Of a DNA stretch of 64,000 bases, positions 1-12,033 are shown in pieces; the stretch's first letter is position 1; each line of letters opens with the position of its first letter. The stretch lies in contig SADC01000920.1 in assembly GCA_004194705.1 (NCBI GenBank), forward strand, positions 1-64,000, in the 5' to 3' direction. The notes beneath the pieces were generated by a model. It saw only the letters and a program-made list of their open reading frames with translations. It was not told the DNA's origin and made no database searches. A program made the translations under genes and the position numbers. Origin of the DNA: Ditylenchus dipsaci (taxonomy: Eukaryota; Nematoda; Chromadorea; Rhabditida; Anguinidae).

Positions 1-1153
1 TTATACCTATTCGAATTGAGGTCCGAAATTTCGAAAAATTGATCGAATTACTTAAAATTTCAAAAGTAAAATTGCTTATCATTTCTGATATAAGCGCAAA
101 ATTAGGTGATTTTTTAACTAAAACCTCGAGTATGATCCCGCACTCGCATGTGTATAATTTTCTCATCGATTTTCAAGTTTCACCCCGAATTTCGACAATC
201 TTATTTCCGATCGAATATATGTTATTTTTCGAGTCAAATTTTATTACGAATAACCTGCATTACTTTCGCATTTGTAAAATTTGAACAGTACGACTCTTAT
301 TATGGTCGACCTCTGTTCGATATTTTTATCGGATTTCGACATTTTTTTGTCGTACAAATATCATATTATCTTTTATTTTTCAACTATTTGACTTTGCAAT
401 TTACTATTCGAATCGAATTATCGGTCTGGAAAAAGTTCGACTGATTCTCATAATTTTTCAATTTCCAAGTTTTCGTTTTCTTCGAATCTATTTTCAAACT
501 TTTTTCTGAAGTTTCAAATTCTCTTCGAACAACTTGTTACGTTTTTTCGCATCATAAAAATCAATTCTAACTCAATTTAAAAATTAAAATTTTTTATTGA
601 AAATTTTTTTGAAATTCTTTTTTAAATTTGTATGGAAATTTTTTCGACATATAAATATCCCAAAATGAATTGTCTTGAAAACTTTCACGAGATAACATGT
701 AAGGTCCCAAGTTTCGAAATTAAAGAATAAAAAAATGTACCGAGTAAAAGGTTGACAAAGTCACACTTATTCGAAATTTTACAAAATTTCGAATCAAAAT
801 GTCGAATTACCGAGACTTCGAAATTAAAATTAAAAAAGTCGAACCTGAAATTGTATGAGCGAAATTTTTCCATTTAAAAAATCAATTTTTTGAATCGTAC
901 AAAGAATGTTAAAAAAGTAACCGCGAAATTGTATTTGATAGATGTAACACCAAATTAAAGATTGACAAATTTTTGAATAAATTGAAAATCAAGTTGACTT
1001 TCAAATATTCGAAAAAATGTAAAATCGGACTAACACTCGAATTTGAAATGGAGAACCGGATGATGGTGACGAAATTTCGCTTTTATATGTTCGAACTAAA
1101 ACTGTAGAATTTTTGCAAGAAGATGATCCGATGGTATATATTTTCAAGAGCGC

Positions 1154-4100
1154 TTGTTCCCCATGATAAAATCGAAGTTTAGCTCAACAAGGTTCCGGAT
1201 GGTCATTTTTACGACCATTAACTTACTTATGTCGCAAAATGTGTATAAACCGTACCGAGGTGGATCGTATATCGAGTTACCATATTGGATAAAAATAAGC
1301 GCCCTCCCAATAATATTAAAAATAATGATGAATAATGCTTTTTGTATTCGATTCTAGCTGCATTAAAAAAAATTGAAGTACACCCAGAAACGAGGTTAAC
1401 CACACTACAAAAAAATTTGAAAATGAGCTAAATTTGAAAACATCAATTTTCCGGGTAAAATAAGCGATATTCCGAAGTTCGAGAACTTAACAATTTGATA
1501 GTTAACCAGGGATCCCAAGTGGTCTGAATTTTTCAGATTTGTCTGAATTAGAGGCCAATCTGAAAAATGAATGATCTGAATTTTGTCTGAATTTTGAAAA
1601 ATTGTCTGAATGTCTGAATTTTGATTTGAAATTCTTCTTATCTTTCGAAAAGAAAATTTCTTTGCAGCGCTATTTATTGTTTTCATATTTATGTTTTATC
1701 AGACAGCATTCTTGTCTTTTTTCTGCTACAATTTTCAAGTGTGTTGTTCATTAGTAATTTGTATTTGCTTCAGTATCGATGCCTCCTAAACACAAGCTAC
1801 TATTCAAACCAGCTTCTCCCCACAATTCCGGCTGAGTTTCGAGGCAGATGATACTGAACTAAAATGGGATGAAGATTTTGCAAGGGAAAACGACCACGCG
1901 CCCCGGTCATCTATCACTGGTCAGTGCAATCTCTCGATGCCAGTCTCAAATTTCTTTTATCGAACGGATGTTCTCACTTTTGGGCTGCAATGGGACAAAG
2001 AAAGAAATTTGCTGGAGTCCAAACAGTAAAAAGTTTTAGTTCAAAACGAAAATTTAATTTTTGATCTCAATTGTGTTGAAATGTATAATTTCTTTGTTGA
2101 AGAACAATCTACTGTTAAGGAAATTAGGCATGGGAACAAGTCTTTTTGATTGTTTTACTCACCGTTAATTATTGTGTGATGAAGTTTTAATAAAATTTTG
2201 GATAAAAAATTACATTTGCAAAATGTCTGAATTTTGGAGCTTAGGTCTGAATTTTTTAGATTTTTGTCTGAATTTTCAGCTGGTCGACTTGGGATCCCTG
2301 TAGTAACACGTATTTAGTAACAAAGAAAAATCGATTATTTCGATATACATATCGAAGCAAAAAGTTAATATCGAAATCGGATAGCGACCCTGTTTGATAA
2401 TAAGACGGTGCTAATCAACACTATACCATATCAAAAACATAATCGACTGTTAAGTAATGAAATTTCACAAGAAACAAAATTATTTGTCGACGATGTTTTG
2501 GATATTATACCATAAGTCGAAAAACGACCCAACATATAACGATTGTTCAAAAACAAATTGATTCCATGTTGTATATCACGAACCGAAAGAAGATTATGTT
2601 TATTTAAAAAATTCAAAAAACTCAAAAATATTCCATATGTAATTTATGACCGATTTGAGTGATTTTTAAAAATTTGATTCGGCAAGTTCAGATTCTTTTT
2701 GAAATCTCGGACCCGAAAAAGTCGGTTATAGCATCAGCCTTTTGCGATTTGTGGTCGATTTTACGTTAAAAATGTTCTGATATTACAATATACCGGGGTT
2801 ATGACGCAGGTCGACTTTTAACGATTTATTATTCTCAAAATTTGCGATCTATTTGATCAATCTCGAAGATTCTGAACTATGAAAAACTTACACCATAAAC
2901 AACAGAAATTTTGATAAAAGTCGAAATTGTGCCGAATGTCGAGAAGAAATATACGATTCAAAAATCAAAAAGTTCGAGATCATGATCATTTTTCTGGTGA
3001 ATTTCGACGCGCATTATGTAATCGCTGCAATTTAAAAGCGAAAAAAAGTCGATTGTTTATACCGGTATTTTTCCATAACCTTAAAGGTTATGATTCCGAA
3101 CATATTTTGGGATCACTAAATTCAAGAAATATCGATTTTTCCGACATATCAGTTTTACCAGCAATTCTCAAAATATACGAGTTTTAGCTACAAAAACTTC
3201 GAAAATCCGAATTCGAAATTAAAGTACGAAATTCGATTTTTAGATAGCTTTTCGTTTATGACATCAAGTTTAGATGCCTTAAGCAAAATCTATCTATTGA
3301 CGAATTCGAAATCACGAATCAATTTATGGAATGTCGAACTTTTTGAACTTTTAAACGCAAAGGCGTTTATCCATTGAATAATGGATTCTTTCAAAAATAT
3401 GATGAAAAAAATTTTGCCACCAAAAAAACAGTTTTTCGACCAACTTAATAACAAAAGTTGTACCGAGGTCGATTATTTCGTATGCTAAAAAAGTTTTCGA
3501 AAAACCGGGTGTAAAAATTTAGCGCGATTATACCGACATATATTTGACGTACTTATGTTACCGGACGTATTCGAAACTTTTAGAAAAACTTGCTTAAAAA
3601 ACTATAAAACTCGACCCCTGTTGGTATTATACGTCACCCGGATTAGCGTGGGACGCAATGTCAAAATTACCGAAATTAGTTAGAAACGATTAAAAACTAT
3701 GATATGTACTTTTTATCGAAAAAGGGGATTCGAGCGGTATGGTTAACTCGATAAAACGATATTCGACCGCAATAATAAATATATGAAAATTTCGACCCCT
3801 AAAATAGAAAGTCAATTTTCAGTATATCTCGATGCGAATAATTATTATGGTTGGGCAAGATACAAAACTTTACCCTATGACGAACTGAAATTTGGAAAAA
3901 ATTTCGACCCAAAATATGACATTTCGACCAAGTTAAAAATATGTCGACAATTTGAATAAAAACGGAAAAGTAGTATTTTGAGTCGATTTAGAATATAGTG
4001 CCGAAATTCACGACTTACAAACGAATTTTCCATTTTGGCCGCCAACAATACGAAAGTCGACAATCAAAAAACTTCGAAATTAATGACACATTTTTCGAAA

Positions 4101-4900
4101 AAGAAAAATATGTTATACATTATAAAATACTTAATTCAGCTTTAGAGAAAGGTCTAAAGTTGAAAAAAGGTTCACCGAATTTTGAGTTTCCGGGAGTCGA
4201 ATTGGATGTCGAAATATATCTCGCAAATACGAATTTGCGAAAAAATGCTAAAAATGACTTTGAAAAAGATTTTTTTCAAATTAATGAACAATAGCGTTTT
4301 TGGTAAAAACTATGGAAAATATTCGAAATCGAGTCGACATCGAATTAGTTACTAGCGAAAATCGTGCGTTAAAATTAATTAAAAAAGTACATTTCAAACA
4401 TAGCGTTATTAATAAACGAAAATTGACGAGTATTGAGATGAATAAAACTAACTTAGAATTCGACAAACCGATATATGTCGATTAGTATACTCGATTTGAG
4501 TAATTTTGATGTATGAGTTCCATTATGACGCTATGTTACGGAAATAACGAAAAAATATAACTTTATGTTATCAGGATACCGATAGTTTGATTTACGAAAT
4601 AAAAACGGATGATTTTATCAGGATATAGTCGAAATCAAAGATTGGTTCGATTTCAGCGATTATCTGAAATCATCCGTTATAACGACATTTCGAACAAAAA
4701 AGTAATCGGCAAATTTAAAGACGAACTTAACGGTAAATAATGACCGAAATAGCGCGTTAAAACCAAACAATACGCATTTCGGGTCGAAAACGGCGAAGAA
4801 ACAAAAAAATCGAAAGGTGTGAAAAAAAGCGTGATAAAAACGCTAACCGTTGACGACTATAAACGGTGTATTTTAGAAAATAAACATTCCGAAAAGAACA
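1154..4900 (+). pseudogene. Decayed protein-primed DNA polymerase B (Polinton/Maverick type)
   Basis: This is the remains of the family B, protein-primed DNA polymerase carried by Polinton/Maverick elements and related adinto-like viruses. Pieces appear in the right order on the + strand but in different frames. A conserved N-terminal segment with GGSYIELPYWIK lies at 1259-1294. A DHDH...C..C endonuclease VII-like segment followed by FIPVFFHNLKGYDS lies at 2927-3110. A W-Y-Y-T-S-P-G-L-A-W motif is at 3622-3660. A polymerase motif A-like DANNYYG is at about 3831-3851, a motif B-like MNNSVFGK at about 4281-4304, and the catalytic motif C DTDS at 4575-4586. Stops and frameshifts separate nearly every piece; one shift sits in the T run near 4268. 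A hAT insertion lies between the first two pieces. The gene is dead. No capsid, integrase or terminal repeats were found, so the parent element is partial. Confidence 0.8.
1507..2300. mobile_element. Internally deleted hAT element
   Basis: Inverted ends read CAGGGATCCCAAG inward on both sides. The flanks are TAGTTAAC on the left and TAGTAACA on the right, an 8-bp hAT-type duplication if one base was lost. Both ends carry many copies of GTCTGAATTTT. Inside, an ATG-led stretch (about 1780) runs into a segment reading IERMFSLLG (about 1955-1985). This resembles the C-terminal dimerisation region of hAT transposases, so the start and end of the protein seem to have been fused by deletion. It interrupts the polymerase relic. 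Confidence 0.65.
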
Positions 4901-5550
4901 ATTTTTAATCCGAAAGTCGACCGATGAAATCGTCATCGATTTTATATACGATTCGACAAAATAAAGTCGCTTTGAGCGACGAAAATAAAACAGAATTTAA
5001 AAAGATTTATTTTAAAAAATAATATAAGCACTTTAGCTTATAATCATTTTAAAATTTAAAAATCGATAAAGTATTCCGACTGTCGAATTTCCCCGGTCGA
5101 TTGATAAAAAATAAAATTAAAAAATTTAAAATAAAGAATTAACCAACTTGTCATATTTTGACATCTAAAGTTTAAAAAAATTAATAGCAATAATAATATA
5201 CAATTAAAATTTAAACTTATTGTACAAGCTTGTAGATCTAAAAATAACAAATTAATAAGTATTTAAATTTTTAATTTTTTTAATAAAATACAAAAATATA
5301 CCATATAAGACCCCGGAAACGCACTAAAAATAATAAATTAATATTTTTTAACAAATAGACAAAAAGAATGATACCAAAGTCGATTTTGAGTCGAAAGACT
5401 GATAATCGTGTCAAGACCATATGATATCATTCTTTTTTCTTTATTAGAAACTTACATTTTCGGACACTTTATTCCGATATCTTATAGCCTTTTTGCCGAA
5501 AAACTTTATAAAATATAAAAATTTTAAACATAAAGTCGAAAAAATGGTGC

Positions 5551-6406
5551 AGTGACGAATCCCCCCCCCCCACGGGGACTGATCAGGTGGAGGAGATAAC
5601 TTCATATTCGTGTTTCTCGACCCGATTTCATGAGAAAGCGCGCGTTTTTTTGGTTCTGAGAAAAAAAATTTTTTTCGAACCAGAGGGGGGGTATCATGGT
5701 TTTTTAGTCAAAATTTGAAAAATTTGAATTGGCGCCTTTTGAATTTTAAAGGAATAAGGGCTGTATTGGGAGGGGAAGGGAATAAAAGGGGCCACTTTTA
5801 TGACAGAACGTTAAAAATTCAAAATTTTTGTATTCTTAGGCTGCCTCACCATGTTTTTCAACTGGGCCGTGGCAAAAAGAGACTCTATATGCATTTTATG
5901 GTCAAGAGTACTTCTCGGAATCATGTCTAAGGTAAGTGTGTGCGCGCATCTCTAACTCTCAAGCCCCTGCGCCCTTTCGGGGGCGCAGGGGGCTTGGGGG
6001 CTTGGAGTTGAGATGCGCACACCCACATACCTTAGACACAAATCACTCGAAAGTGACTCTGGATGCATGAAAAAGCATGCATACCAGAGTTTATTATGCG
6101 GTAGGCCCCAGTATTCAAAACTATGTTCAACATCTTCTTGTTAGTGACCCTGTGTGATTAGTGGCCCCCTTTATTCCCTTCCCCTCCCTATACAGCCCTT
6201 AATCCCTTTTAAATTCAAAAGGCGCCAATTTAAATTTTCAAATTTTGACTAAAAAACCATGATACCCCCCTGTGGTTCGAAAAAATTTTTTTTCTCAGAA
6301 CCAAAAAAACGCGCGGCTTTCTCATGAAATCAGGGTCGAGAAACACGAATATGAAGTTATCTCCTCCACCTGATCAGTCCCCGTGGGGGGGGGGGGGGGA
6401 TTCTGA
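5551..6406. mobile_element. Foldback element, type A ends
   Basis: Two arms of roughly 400 bp are near-perfect inverted copies, starting with AATCCCCC followed by CACGGGGACTGATCAGG. The middle carries a shared core: GGGATTAAGGGCTGTATTGG, then CTAAGGTAAG, then a GC-rich hairpin (CCCCTGCGCCC / GGGCGCAGGGG). The same core recurs at 7685, 12328, 43530 and 53071. A 71-codon open frame at 5715-5930 is only an arm read through. No transposase is present. Confidence 0.75.
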
Positions 6407-7182
6407 ACTCAAGCCGAAAAAATGCCGGAATTCGAGTCATTTTACACGAAAACTTACAATTGAAAATGACACGTTTTTTTAGCAAAAAATTGTGTGAATA
6501 GAAGCTAAAAATTTAAAATCGGTTGAATTGATAAATGGGGGGATTATTGTCCTGACTTTTTTCGAAATTTTTTGTCGAAATTTGGTATAATTTCGAATTT
6601 TTTATTGTCAATTTTTCAAATTTGCCGATTTTTATGTTAAAAAGGGCTATAAAAAGAGGTATAATTTATGTTTGAGAACGGGGGAAATTTTTGTCCTGTG
6701 AATTTTTGAAATGGGATGGTGTCAAAATTGGTAAAATTCTGCATTTTTGCCACCAAATTGGCGAATTTCCCGCTTCTTATGTCGAAAAAGCCTTAAAAAA
6801 GGGGTTTTTTAATTTGGGAGGAGGGAATATGGGCCGTCCTGGAAATGGTAATACTATACTACTGTTATATAGTTGGAGCGATTAACGGACTTTTGTTTTT
6901 CTTTATAACGAGGTCTTAGATCTAAAATTATAAACCCTTTCCAATTAGTTTTGCATCCGTCATGATTTCAAAATTGTATTCTCGGAATATGATCGCAATA
7001 TGGTCAAAGTCCATTAACGTGGTCGACCTAGGGCTAATAATTAACCGAAATTGAATATTTTTTTCAGTGCTTTGAAAACACTGAAATTTTTTTTGGAGAT
7101 TTCTAGAGAATTCTCCGGAGAATTCTTCGAAGAATTCCCCGTTTTTTATTTCTCCGGAGAATTCTACAACCCTAGTGTTTTC
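6407..7182. other. No gene seen
   Basis: AT-rich sequence. A short open frame at 6691-6885 has no coding character. At 7090-7165 GAATTCTCCGGAGAATTC-like palindromes are repeated. Confidence 0.4.
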
Positions 7183-7641
7183 TGTAGGGTTGTCGGCTTG
7201 GCGTTATACATATTTGGAAATTTTTGGATGCTTTTTATATTTTAGCTCTAGTTTATCATATTTTTTATCTCTATAATAGTACAAATGAAAGTTTAGAATC
7301 TTGGCTACACATTGGTATATAAAACTTGTGCATTTGCAAAAAAATCAGAAATTTTAATCAAAACAATTTTGGCTTGGAAAATGCGATTTCTGCTCGCCCA
7401 ATCCGAAATCTGCTCGGGCATTGTCTTGACAATGCCCAAGCAGATTGTCTTGACGAAAAATTGTCTTGTCAAAATTTTCTGGTTTTTTTGCGCAAAATCA
7501 TAAGTTTTATATATCGATGTGTAGCCAAGATTCTAAACTTTCATTTGTGCTATTATAGAGACTAAAAAAATTATTAAATAGAAGCTGAAACATAAAAAGT
7601 ATCTTAAAATTTTCAAATATGCATAACGCTGACAATCCTAG
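7183..7641. mobile_element. Palindromic MITE
   Basis: The left half from GTAGGGTTGTCGGC through CTCTATAATAG...GAAAGTTTAGAATC is mirrored by the right half ending GCTGACAATCCTAG. The centre repeats GCCCAA / TTGGGC and TGTCTTGACAA. There is no coding content, and the family is unknown. Confidence 0.6.
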
Positions 7642-7684
7642 TTTTTGTCTATTTCAAAGTTGTTTGTGAATTATTGTAGGTAAC

Positions 7685-8569
7685 ACTTTACTTGGCCCCC
7701 CCCCCCACGGCTGACCCACTTTCGAGGTGAATTTTTGAAAACCGATTGCATATTAGTGTTTCTCGACCCGGATTTTTACGGGAAATAATCATCAGATTCT
7801 GTGAAAGTGAAAAAAAATTTTTTGAGATTTGCCTTGGTCCCCAAGGCAAAATTTTAGAAAAATTAAAAAAAAATATTTTTCAAATTGGCGCCTTTTGAAT
7901 TTTAAAGGGATTAAGGGCTGTATTGGGAGGGGAAGGGAATAGAAGGGGCCACTTTTATGGCAGAACAATAGAAAAGTAAATATGTATTCTTCGACTGCCT
8001 CACCATGTTTTTTAACTGGGCCGTGGCAAAAATAGACTCTATACGCATTTTTTGATCAAGAGTACTTCTCGGAATTATGTCTAAGGTAAGTGAGTGCGCG
8101 CATCTCTAACTCTCAAGCCGGGCGCAGGGGGCTTGGGCACTTGGAGTTGAGATGCGCACACCCACATACCTTCAACACAAATCACTCGAAAGTGACTCTG
8201 GATGCATGAAAAAGCATGCATACCAGAGTTTATTTATGCGGTAGGCCCAGTATTGAAAACAATGTTCAACATTTTCTTGTTAGGGCTTGTGTGATTAGTG
8301 GCCCCTTTTATTTCCTTCCCCTCCCAATACAGCCCTTAATCCCTTTAAAATTCAAAAGGCGCCAATTTAAAAAATATTTTTTTTTCAAATTTTTCTAAAA
8401 TTTTAGCTTGGGGGACCAAGGCAAATCCCGAAAAAAATTTTTTTCACTTTCACAGAATCTGATGATCATTTCCCGTTAAAATCCGGGTCGAGAAACACGA
8501 ATATGCAATCGGTTTTCAAAAATTCACCTCGAAAGTGGGTCAGCGTGGGGGGGGGGGGCCAAGTAAAGT
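7685..8569. mobile_element. Foldback element, type B ends
   Basis: Ends read ACTTTACTTGGCCCCCC inward from both sides, followed by CACGGCTGACCCACTTT. The interior is the same core as the element at 5551 (GGGATTAAGGGCTGTATTGG and CTAAGGTAAG, with an abbreviated GC hairpin), but the outer arms differ. A second copy with these ends lies at 53071-53824. Confidence 0.75.
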
Positions 8570-8801
8570 AGCCTTATTGTATTGCTGTCTGTCAAAATAT
8601 GTTTCAGTCCTGTGAATTAGACAATAAATCGGTCCAAAGTTGGAATGTACACTTCTTCGCACGCTAAAGATTCGTTTAAGCATCGAAGATTTCCATTTTT
8701 TTTCATTGTTGCATGTTTATCTCATATTCAGCTTTTTCATGTCTTTTTTACTGGAAGTGGTCTTAATAGGTGTGTAATCATTTCAATATTCCTCTTTCCA
8801 G
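8570..8801. other. No gene seen
   Basis: AT-rich spacer. An open frame starting at 8645 continues into the exon-like stretch after 8801 but has no coding character before it. Confidence 0.3.
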
Positions 8802-8937
8802 AAGATATCCAGCGCATTAGAGGGAGGTGGAAAGATGACAATGAGAAAACCAAGATAATGACAAGTCTGCTGATAATGACGAAAACTTGGACGAAATTTC
8901 TGACTCTGACGATGACCACCATGACGACGATGATTAA
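8802..8937 (+). pseudogene. Acidic C-terminal exon remnant, frameshifted
   Basis: A pyrimidine-rich acceptor (TTCCAG) at 8796-8801 is followed by a coding-like stretch starting EDIQRIRGRWKDDNEK. After a one-base frame change near 8856 the sequence continues as an acidic tail (DNDKSADNDENLDE then SDSDDDHHDDDD) ending in TAA at 8935-8937. Each half is coding-like only in its own frame, so the exon is either broken or carries a sequencing indel. No partner exon and no AATAAA were found nearby. The parent protein is not recognised. Confidence 0.35.
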
Positions 8938-9426
8938 CTTTTACATTTCTCTCACCTGTAGTCTATACCATGAACATATTTGTTATGATTAAAACAATTG
9001 TATTGATCAAAAAAGAAAGTTACAAAGCATACCATCTGTGGCACTATCAAACAGCAAATGTTCAATGTTAGTAGTATAACCCACATCAAAGCCGTAATCT
9101 TATGCATGTCACCATTTCGGTAATTAAGTTGCAAACGCGAAAATTGACCTACGTATGACACTTTCGAATTCAAAGCCAGATTAGAAATCAATATCACAAT
9201 TGTTAATTTTTTTCCAGAGTGTCCTTAAAGTAAAGGGGCTGCAAAAACAAACTTGAAGACCAACGAAAAAGACGACTTGGTCACTTGACTTTAATTCTAT
9301 ATCTATCGTATATTTTACGCAACTCTTATAAAATTTTCATACCTTCAGTAAAAACGATTGAAAAAACTATGTGCTCAGGCTGATCAACAAATAAACAAAT
9401 GTATTGTCTAATTTTCTTGGTTTTAG
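8938..9426. other. No gene seen
   Basis: AT-rich. A TTTTTTTCCAG acceptor-like site at about 9206-9216 is followed quickly by stops in the frames checked. It may be intron of the peroxiredoxin gene. Confidence 0.3.
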
Positions 9427-9509
9427 TGTGTCCTGCAGATTGGCAAGAGGACCAGCCTTCCATCAACACCAAGTCTCCCAAGGAATATTTCAGCAAGAAA
9501 AACAAATAA
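9427..9509 (+). CDS. Terminal exon of a 2-Cys peroxiredoxin (orphan)
   Basis: The stretch after the acceptor TTGGTTTTAG begins with two bases that complete a codon from an earlier exon, then encodes CPADW, an intervening QEDQPSINTK and SPKEYFSKKNK, ending in TAA at 9507-9509. This matches the C-terminal end of typical 2-Cys peroxiredoxins: the resolving cysteine in a V-C-P-A-x-W motif and the YF motif of the C-terminal helix. These enzymes reduce peroxides using thioredoxin. An AATAAA overlaps the stop. The rest of the protein, including the peroxidatic Cys motif, was not found upstream in the window. The other exons either lie beyond position 1 across a long intron or are lost, so this could be a relic. 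The identification of the fragment is firm; its functionality is not. Confidence 0.7.
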
Positions 9510-9819
9510 ATTAGCTTTTTCAGCAAATTTTCACCTAAATCATCTAGTTGTTAACAATATTAAAATAAGTATATATTTGTGGTTTGCTTTTTGAATATTT
9601 ATTGTAAATTGTAACCCAATTAAATGAAAATACATAACATGTTATGTAGACATACCAGGTTCTCGGATTGTTTTGACAGTAACACCGAAATTGACCTCCC
9701 GACATACAAGTTGCTAATACTTTATTATTGCACTCTTTGTAACAATATTTTCAATTTGTTTGTGGGTTTTATCATTAACTTTTTCCATGCAGAAATTTAA
9801 CGCGTAGGCAAATCACGTA

Positions 9820-10634
9820 TTAGGTTGGTGCATAAGTTTTAAACCATACAAATATTTAAATAAAAATTCATTTTCTTATCCAAAAATTTCTCTTATAACA
9901 AAATTCAAACAATAGGTTTTGTAGCCCGGACTCTCTTCTTAAAAATGGCATATTGCTTTTAGCTTGATTATTTTAGATAAGTCACCATTCGGCTCCAAAC
10001 ACTTGTCCAGTCATTTTGTGAAGTTGACCAGCGTTTTCATCACTTTCACTGGTCAAATGTTTTATTGAATTTTAATCGTCATGACAATATGTTATCACCA
10101 TGTTGTAGCGCAGCTCAAGAGCTACAAAATGCATTTTACAGAATGATTTTTGAAATCTGAGTGTTGATATATGGCCTTTTAGAAAAAATAGATTTTCTGA
10201 AAAAATGGCCAAAATCCAAGTTTTTCCAATTTTTTCAAATTTTGGCCATTTTTTCAGAAAATCTATTTTTTCTAAAAGGCCATATATCAACACTCAGATT
10301 TCAAAAATCATTCTGTAAAATGCATTTTGTAGCTCTTGAGCTGCGCTACAACATGGTGATAACATATTGTTATGACGATTAAAATTCAATAAAACATTTG
10401 ACCAGTGAAAGTGATGAAAACGCTGGTCAACTTCACAAAATGACTGGACAAGTGTTTGGAGCCGAATGGTGACTTATCTAAAATAATCAAGCTAAAAGCA
10501 ATATGCCATTTTAAAGAAGAGAGTCAGGGCTACAAAACCTATTGTTTGGATTTTGTTATAAGAGAAATTTTTAGATAAGAAAATGAATTTTTATTTAAAT
10601 ATTTGTATGGTTTAAAATTTATGCACCAACCTAA
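9820..10634. mobile_element. Near-perfect palindrome with mariner ends
   Basis: The element begins TTAGGTTGGTGCATAAGT and ends with its inverted copy ATGCACCAACCTAA. It is flanked by TA on both sides, as expected for mariner insertion. The two arms of about 400 bp mirror each other almost base for base around a small spacer near 10227. As a result identical 73-codon frames appear on opposite strands at 10072-10293 and 10161-10382; these are not genes. No transposase is encoded. Confidence 0.85.
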
Positions 10635-12033
10635 TACATATGCGTTTGATCAAATTTTGAGAGGGCTTCAGGCTCGACGTTATATTTTTCTTTAAGCTTT
10701 TTTATAGTTCTATTTCATTTTTCACGCTAAGCATTTTGATATGTCGCACCCTCAATTTTCTTCAGAAAGTGGGTCAGGAATATGCCAAGCCCGGTATCCA
10801 TCAAATTTCAGTGCCAGGAAAATAGCCGGTTTTGCCTTTTCCCTGTAATTTATGAGTGACTTTTGTCAAATTCGCCTATTTTGTGGCTTTTGAATTACTC
10901 TACGAGTGTAAGTTAAAGTGTGTAACTTGTAGAATTTAAAAATTACTGTCAAATTTCAAATTCCTTTCAAAACAATAAATTTTTAAACGCTCGATAATTT
11001 TATTTTTAACAGCTGTTTTATATGCAAATTTGAATTTATTGTTAGATGACATTTTGCTCATTTGAATTTTTCTAAGATACTTTGTGCTCAGTTGTGGGTG
11101 TGCCATGAAAGAAAGGCTCACTTGTTTCCTCATGACTTAACTATTTAGCTAAAAGTTATCTGTAGGCAAAGTTTTGGTCTTTTAGTGTTGAAAACAACGA
11201 TACTCAGAAACTGGATCTTTGAGGGAAAATCATGAATTTTCTGTGAAACTATGATCATTCTGCTGCAAGTTTGAGCGCAATAAATAGCCGGGATAGCCAC
11301 CATTTTGAGTGGTTTCACGCCTAGATGAAATAGAAATTTCGGTGACTACCATCTAAATTTCTCGAAATTTCAGGTGATTGAGGGGAACCAGAAACTGCCT
11401 ATATTCGAGAGAGGTTTTCACCATCTCACACCAAGTTTTTTTTAAGTTTTTTGTGCCATCATGTTGCCCGTGAAATTCTGAGTCCAACGCAACACTTACT
11501 ACGCTTGGGAAGGCGAGTGTTTAATCGCTAAAACTGAATTTTTTGCAACTTCTTTTTTTTCTATTTGTGAAGTTCATTAAATTTGCTGTGCAATGATAAA
11601 TAAATTCTTATATAGTGGATATCCTGTAGCTTATATAATCCATTTTGAGTCATTTCACGCCGAATTTATTTGAATGATATTGCCTTTAGAAACGCTTCAT
11701 GAGATATTTGTTTTCCTAGATTTCCGCACTTGCAAACTTTTTGCTGTGGAGCTTAGCGTTAGACACCTTCCTTACTTTGTCCACCGAATTAGCAAGTACA
11801 ATCGAAAAGATCTAGTAAAATTGTGTAGATATTGACAGAAACTGACTTTTCGGCTCTAATCTACTTTAGGCGTCCATAGTCGCTAAAGGCGTCCGAAAAA
11901 ATGGGGCGTCCAAGAAAAAAAATTAAACGTCCAAAAAAAATTTAGGCGTCCAAGTAAAAAAACTATTTTATTCATATGAATGTCAGTGATCATAACATTT
12001 AAAAGAAACGTTTAAAAAAAACAGTACACAAGT
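10635..12033. other. No clear gene; minor repeats
   Basis: AT-rich sequence. CATTTTGAGT..TTTCACGCC occurs twice (about 11300 and 11641). GGCGTCC is iterated at 11868-11960. A stretch after TTTTCTTCAG at about 10776 reads KVGQEYAKPGIHQISVPGK then a stop, with AATAAA near 10974, but it is too short to call an exon. Confidence 0.35.

Larger units (their letters stand above)
1..5550. other. TCGA-rich compositional block
   Basis: By eye the tetramer TCGA (GTCGA, TTCGA, ATCGA) is far more frequent here than in the rest of the window, in coding and non-coding parts alike, against a very AT-rich background. The excess stops near 5.5 kb where the first foldback element begins, and is absent inside the hAT insertion at 1507-2300. 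The block therefore looks like one foreign unit, most simply the interior of the Polinton-like element whose polymerase relic lies within it. From about 4960 to 5550 I see no gene, only AT-rich sequence with a few stray TCGA sites. Confidence 0.5.

Noticed and set aside
10072..10382. Two identical 73-codon proteins on opposite strands
   Set aside because: They are the mirror arms of the mariner-ended palindrome at 9820-10634.
10777..10836. Short open stretch KVGQEYAKPGIHQISVPGK after an acceptor-like site
   Set aside because: Too short, with no partner exon; could be chance.
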